From NCBI RefSeq assembly GCF_033958435.1, contig NC_134138.1:266577798-266641797 (forward strand): DNA of 64,000 nt, written 5' to 3'. A program made the translations under genes and the position numbers. Position 1 is the stretch's first letter, and each line of letters opens with the position of its first letter. This stretch comes from Carettochelys insculpta. Its lineage: Eukaryota > Chordata > Testudines > Carettochelyidae. This document shows positions 37,801 through 43,800 of the stretch, one piece after another. The notes under the pieces were generated by a model. That model did not search any database. It was not told where the DNA came from and saw nothing but the letters and a program-made list of their open reading frames with translations.

Positions 37801-40800
37801 TATTCAAATATGCCAGTTAACAGAGAGCAACTGGGGAGGCACAGGCAGCAGGGGGATAAAAAGCCCCAGATCCCCAACTGGGGAATGCCAGCAGCTTTGG
37901 GTCCAGGGACCCTGCCAGAGTGAGCGGCTGTGCCGGCGACTCCAGGGCCAGGGACCCCACTGGGGCGGTGCTAGAGAGGGCAGCACTGGCAGCACCATGG
38001 GGCAGGGGTGGCAGTGCCTGAGCCAGGAAGCTGGCAGGAGCTGGGGGAGCACCAGCAGCACCACAGGCGCTCTGGTAGCACTGGGGCTGGGGACTCCCCT
38101 GAGGAGATGCTGGCAGTGATGGCCAGGAGTGACTTGCAGTCAGTTTTTGCTCTTGGAACAAGCAGTATGTTTGTGCCGGTTATCTGAGAATTCCAGTTGA
38201 AAGAATACTGGATAAAAGAGTTTACTTTAACATCTGCCGTACTACACTTCAAGGTTGAAGTCGGCTACATTCCCTTATCTTCTATGTCGTAGTCTCGCAC
38301 TTCCTTTCTCCACTTTTGGAAGATGCAAAATGCCCTTGCACCAGTTATGAAACATCAGTGCGCAGAGTCTCCTTCCCCTTTCTAACAAAACTACAACATT
38401 ACTCCATGGGGGGGAGACTGAAGCCTTTGCCAGCCCAAGCCCCACTACTACTGGGGGGAGGGGGCAGAACCCAAGTGCTTCAGCCCCAGGTGGGGCTCTT
38501 AACATGAGCCCCACTGGCCTGTATTCAAGCCTTTGGACATCTGCTTCAACCCTAAACAGTGAGATTCAGGCCTCTGCTTCAGCCCCAGGCCCAGCAAGTC
38601 AAATACCAGCCCTGGTGACCACATTAAAATGGTCATGACCAGTGTTCTCTGTAGGCTGTGTGCTTGTGCAGCTGCTCAGAAAAGGTTCAGATGTGGCCCA
38701 GCTTATTATCAGCACCTACAACTAGGCTTTGGGTTTCTGCTTCTGATGCACATTTGAACATCCCTCAGTGGATATAAAAATGTATTCTGTGCATAGATGG
38801 AGCAAATACACACATCTTGCAAACTGCTGATCTCGATCGGGGGTTGGCAGCTCCTGGCACTGGCGCACAAGCTGAGTGGCAAATGGCAAGGGCACCGGAT
38901 CCACCTAGCCTCCCCCATCCAGCATGGGAGGAAGTGGGAGCATGGGGCCAGAGCCCCACCATGATGTGGAACTGGAGCCACCCCTGCCAGCCTTCCTGGA
39001 GCCCCCTCTGCAGAACAGAGCTGGGGTTGGAGTCCCCACCAGAGCACAGACACTGGCAGATTTGTGTGCAAAGGCAAATTAATGTTTTCATTTTTTGATA
39101 CTTTAATTAAAGAATAGGTGGCTTATAGAGAAATGGAATGCCTTTATACAAAACCACAAGTATTTATGGTTAATGACAGCCTAAGGAGCACATTGAAAGA
39201 CGCCTTTCTTCACTGTTCCCCCCGAAGAATAAATTTTACATTTCTGCAAACAAAACTGAATTTATTTGACCTCCTTGTTCTGAACCCTTAATAAGTTGTG
39301 TTTTTTACAGCATTAGTCATAAGAATTGTAGAGCAAACTGGTTTTATTTAAGGAAGCTGTTGTAAATAGGACTATTAGTGACTTCAAAAATATACATGGC
39401 ACTTGGCCATACATAAAGATCAAATTTCGGTGCCCTGCTTTGGACAGGTTGCTGACCCTGAGCAAGATGGTGCTCCATTGCTGTGAGGCATGTTGTACAG
39501 CCCTTGAGGACAATATTTTGTAGCACAGCTGTCACACCTGCATGCTGAGTGCAGCTCCTGATCTTAATGTGCCAGGGAAAGTCAAATGGTGTTTAATGGA
39601 ACCATGGAGAAGAGGTGTGTAGTAAGATCTTGTGATAGCTTGTTAGTGATCATAAGTTGGCTTGGAAGGGTTAGATGGTTATTGGTAAATGGCTGTAAAC
39701 ACTTGTTCTGCCTTTCTTCCCCTCTCACCCAGAAAAACTTCCACTAATAATGAAACATACCAATAAGCAAAGATTTAAAAAAAACAAAAAAAACAAAAAA
39801 AACTTGGGAACTTAACCAGTTTAAGGATATTTACTTTGTCTATTTTAACATGTGGTGATAATTTGATCCTAACAATGTTTACTGTCATTTTGTTTAACTA
39901 TTTGACAGGCCCTCCAGCATTTCATTCAAATGTGAAAACTTAAATTGATAAGTGCTTTAAAAAAATCTGTCTGCTGAAATTCTATTAAAATTGTCATCAT
40001 GCCAACTCCGCTCAAACTGTGGACCCTGTCAAACTGTTTCACGCAAACCTAAATGGAGAACATGAGTTCAAATAACTATGCCTTTTATAGTTTTCAGTTT
40101 CTACAATTAGGCGATGCAATTGTTCAAGTGTATTGCTAACAGGAAGAACACACATACTTAAATCCTCTAGTACTTAGGTAGAAAAACCTTTTTCTGTGGA
40201 GTTGTTGATACTCAAAGTTTGGATTTAATGCACAGTACTGATATCTGCAGTGCTTTCCTCAACTTGAAAAAAAACTAAATTTGTGTCTAGAAAGAAGCCA
40301 ACATGATCAAATGTTTGACCAGAGTTCAATAATTCTGAGCACTGACATCAGACAATCAAAAGTCAGATCCATACATGGAATCGCTTTCCTGGTATAGCCA
40401 TACCATCTGTATACTGCACTGGCAAGTGCTCCTTGTGTAAACATAGCTTAAGCTAGTCAGATTTGCTCTTGCTGGTACAGCTCCTGGCAAAAGTTTCTAA
40501 TTTAGACCTGACCAAACGCTTTGAACACAACCCCGGTGAGGTATGGTTGAGCCACAAATGGCACACTCTCGGTTGTCTCATGACCTTGTTTTGGTAAAAG
40601 GACTTACTAGCTTGAAAAATATTCTCAATTTTTTTGTAGTCCCATAAAGAATGTATGGACACTCATCACTTGTTAAACAAGTACTTTTATTTACAGTACT
40701 CGCTTAAATGAGGGACACATACTGAGCTTTTGTTCACTAGACAAGTGAACTCCCCCTGCTAACACGAGACTTACCCCCTCCTTTCGGCTCCAGCCCGCCG

Positions 40801-43800
40801 CAGCCTGACCCCTACACTGTCCCCACAGACGCCAAACTTAAACCCCCTGCCGGCCCCATGCACCTAAACCGCTGCAGCCTAACCCCCGCCAGCCCTGCAG
40901 ACCAAAACCATCACAGCCTTTAACCCCCACCGGCCCTGCAGACCCAAACTGCAGCAGCCTGAACACACACCCCCCACCCCCTGCGCAGACCCAACCTGTT
41001 GCCATGTTTTAACCCTCCCTCTCTCCCTCCCACTTATGTCCCCAAACTGCCCCCCGGTCTTTAAGCCCCCACAACCCCAAGTTCACTTACCTTTCAAAAG
41101 CAGCACCACCTGCTGCCACTCTGAGCGCTTGGAACCAATCGGACTTTTTTACACATATTTTAGGAGGAATTTAGTGTCCCTCTTGAGTTTTCACCTACGA
41201 GCAAAAAGGAGCCAGTTGTGCTCACGTAGTGAGGGATGAGTGTACCCAACTAAAACTGTTTTAAATATCCCACCTTGTCTGTCAGATGTATTAACTGGTC
41301 ACCTACATTGTGGAGTTTGTTTGGACAGTGTCTGAGAAATAACATTTGGCTCTTCTCCTAGACAGAATAAGTGCTTTTTTTTTTTTTTTTTTTTAAATTA
41401 AGCTTGTTTCCAATCAGGAACATGTTGAATACTTCTTCACTAAAGCCAAAATAAAATTTCAGCTGTTTACATAAGTTAAATTATTGTAGGTCAAACTAAA
41501 TTTTTCCTTTTGAGTTGTCACCTGAGGAAAATTTAGCAGCAGGAAGTAGTTGATCTGTAATCCTGTCCAGGACTCAGCTAACATCTAATTTGCACAGGAA
41601 ACGTATTGTGTAATTTGACTAGTCAGTCTCTTATATCCGTTTGCCTTTCAATTGCATGGAAAACTGTTTGTATTGATGAATAGTATTATTCTTGAGACCA
41701 TATACAACATGTGATATTAGGCTATAGTCAATATGCAATGGCTTTAATGTGATTACTTTTAAGGTTGTGGGGTCACTTGAAGCCAGTGGAATTTATTTGG
41801 CCATGTGACAATTAAAAATTGTACCTTACTGTAGAAATAACTGCCAGGTCAAACACTACACTCCCTGAACTCTGCAGCATATTATTTAAACCAAATTATT
41901 ATAGTCTCTGTCCCAGCTTCTTCCAGTTCCCATATGTTTTCCTTCTATATAACATGGAGTATTTTTTTCAGTACAAACTGAACTTGGTGCTCATGAAATA
42001 TTTGGTTAGACTAAATTTGATACACAGGGAAACATTGGTCAAAAGTCAATGTCTGCATTTAACTTGATCAAAACTTTTATCAAACCCACAGTGAAGATGA
42101 GGATCTTCACTTCGTTGTTGGTTTTAGGATAATAACATAGAAAGGGATGTTTACTAAAGTGGTGACTGCTGTAAAATATGAAAACACAGCAGCCTATTAT
42201 CTGGAGTCTGCAGGGTAACAATACAAAGCAAATTCCCACTGAGAAGTGCAATGGTGTGCTCGCTTAGCATATTAAGTTTTATAAAGGTCTGACTATTTGT
42301 GTGATCCTGTATTCCCATTGAGCCCTGCACAGGGGCTCAGGGCTGCAGCAGGGAAAGAGTACTCCCCAAGCCCTAAGAGCCCCTCCCCACTGTCCCAGCA
42401 GGCAGCTTTACAGGTTAACCTGAGCTCCGTTCCCCATCCACCTTGAGCTCCTCTCAGCTTTGTGTGCCTTCCTGCATCCCCAGCCAGCGCTCTTTCACCC
42501 CAAACTCCTGTCCCAGATCTGCACTTCTCAACCCCATCCTGTCCCTGGAGCCATCACATTCCTGCACCCCACCCTCTGCCCCAGCCCTGAGCCCCTTTCC
42601 ACCCTCTCAACCCTTGGCCCACTCCCACCACGTGAATTTGAGAGCAAATATGACATTGATGCATGTATGAAAAGTCACTTCCACTCTAGGATTGGAAAAA
42701 TCAGAGGGAATACTGGTATCAAACTGAATGTGTCATGAGACAAACCCCTTTACTCAGTGTTTTACATGCCATACAAGTACACTGGCACTTCCTTAGCATT
42801 TTTGAAGCGAAGAGTAACCTCTGAGGGAAGTTTAAAGCAGCTTGAAGTTTCTGCACCTTTAGGGTATGTCTGTACTTACCAGACGATTGATTTGTTCAGT
42901 TTTGATCTTCCAGGCTTTAGTACACCTAGTGGGGACATATTGTATTGAACCATTAGGGCATTAGTTGACCCTGGTACTCCTCATTGTTGTGAGGAGTAAG
43001 GGAGGTCAACGGGCAAGTTTCTCACATCAGCCTCCTGCTGTGTGGATTGCTAGAAAATCAATCTGCGATGCATCAATTCCTGCTCTGCAATTGTCATAGT
43101 TGAAACTGTGAATCTTTAAATTGACTCATTGGCTTACTGTAGACCTGGCCTTAGAATAACTTCCAAGAAAGCCTTGTAAATGGTCAGACATCCAGACAGT
43201 CTCCTGTGACATCTGAAACCTAAACTCTAATGAATCAGGGACCTGTTTACATTGAAGAGGGCCTCTGGTTTTGTTTGACTTCCTAGTCCAGCAGGTTGTA
43301 ATTTGCAGATGAGGTTTTAGGCTTATACTTGGGTCTGACCCTAGAATAAGTGGGGGTCCTCTCTGTACTTTGGGCTCCTCTTCCAGCTGTAGAAGATATA
43401 ATAGGGGGAGAGCAGGCAAGGGAGAGACTACCAAGGGTATTCCTAACTCTAATCTAAGAGAATAGCATCAAGCACATGGGGGTGAGGGGAAGGTTTTTTG
43501 ATTTCTGTTAAGTCCTGATCCCATCAGAATACTTGGTATTCGCATTAACCAGTGTCCTTTTTTTTTATTTTTTATTTTAAGATGAGTTAAATGAGATACC
43601 TGTTTGTTTGGATTGAAATACTTCCCCTTGAAATTCAACTTTTCTATCTCTAACATAAGAGTGGCCATACTGGGTCAGACCAATGGTCCATCCAGCCCAG
43701 TATCCCGTCTGCCGACAGTGGCCAATGCCAGGTGCCCCAGAGAAGGAGAACAGAAGACAATGATCAAGTGATTTATCTCCTGCCATCCATCTCCTGCCCT

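Noticed and set aside
37751..38252. Overlapping Gly/Ser/Pro-rich frames on both strands
   Set aside because: Composition of a GC-rich MITE core; frames run in several phases with no domain.
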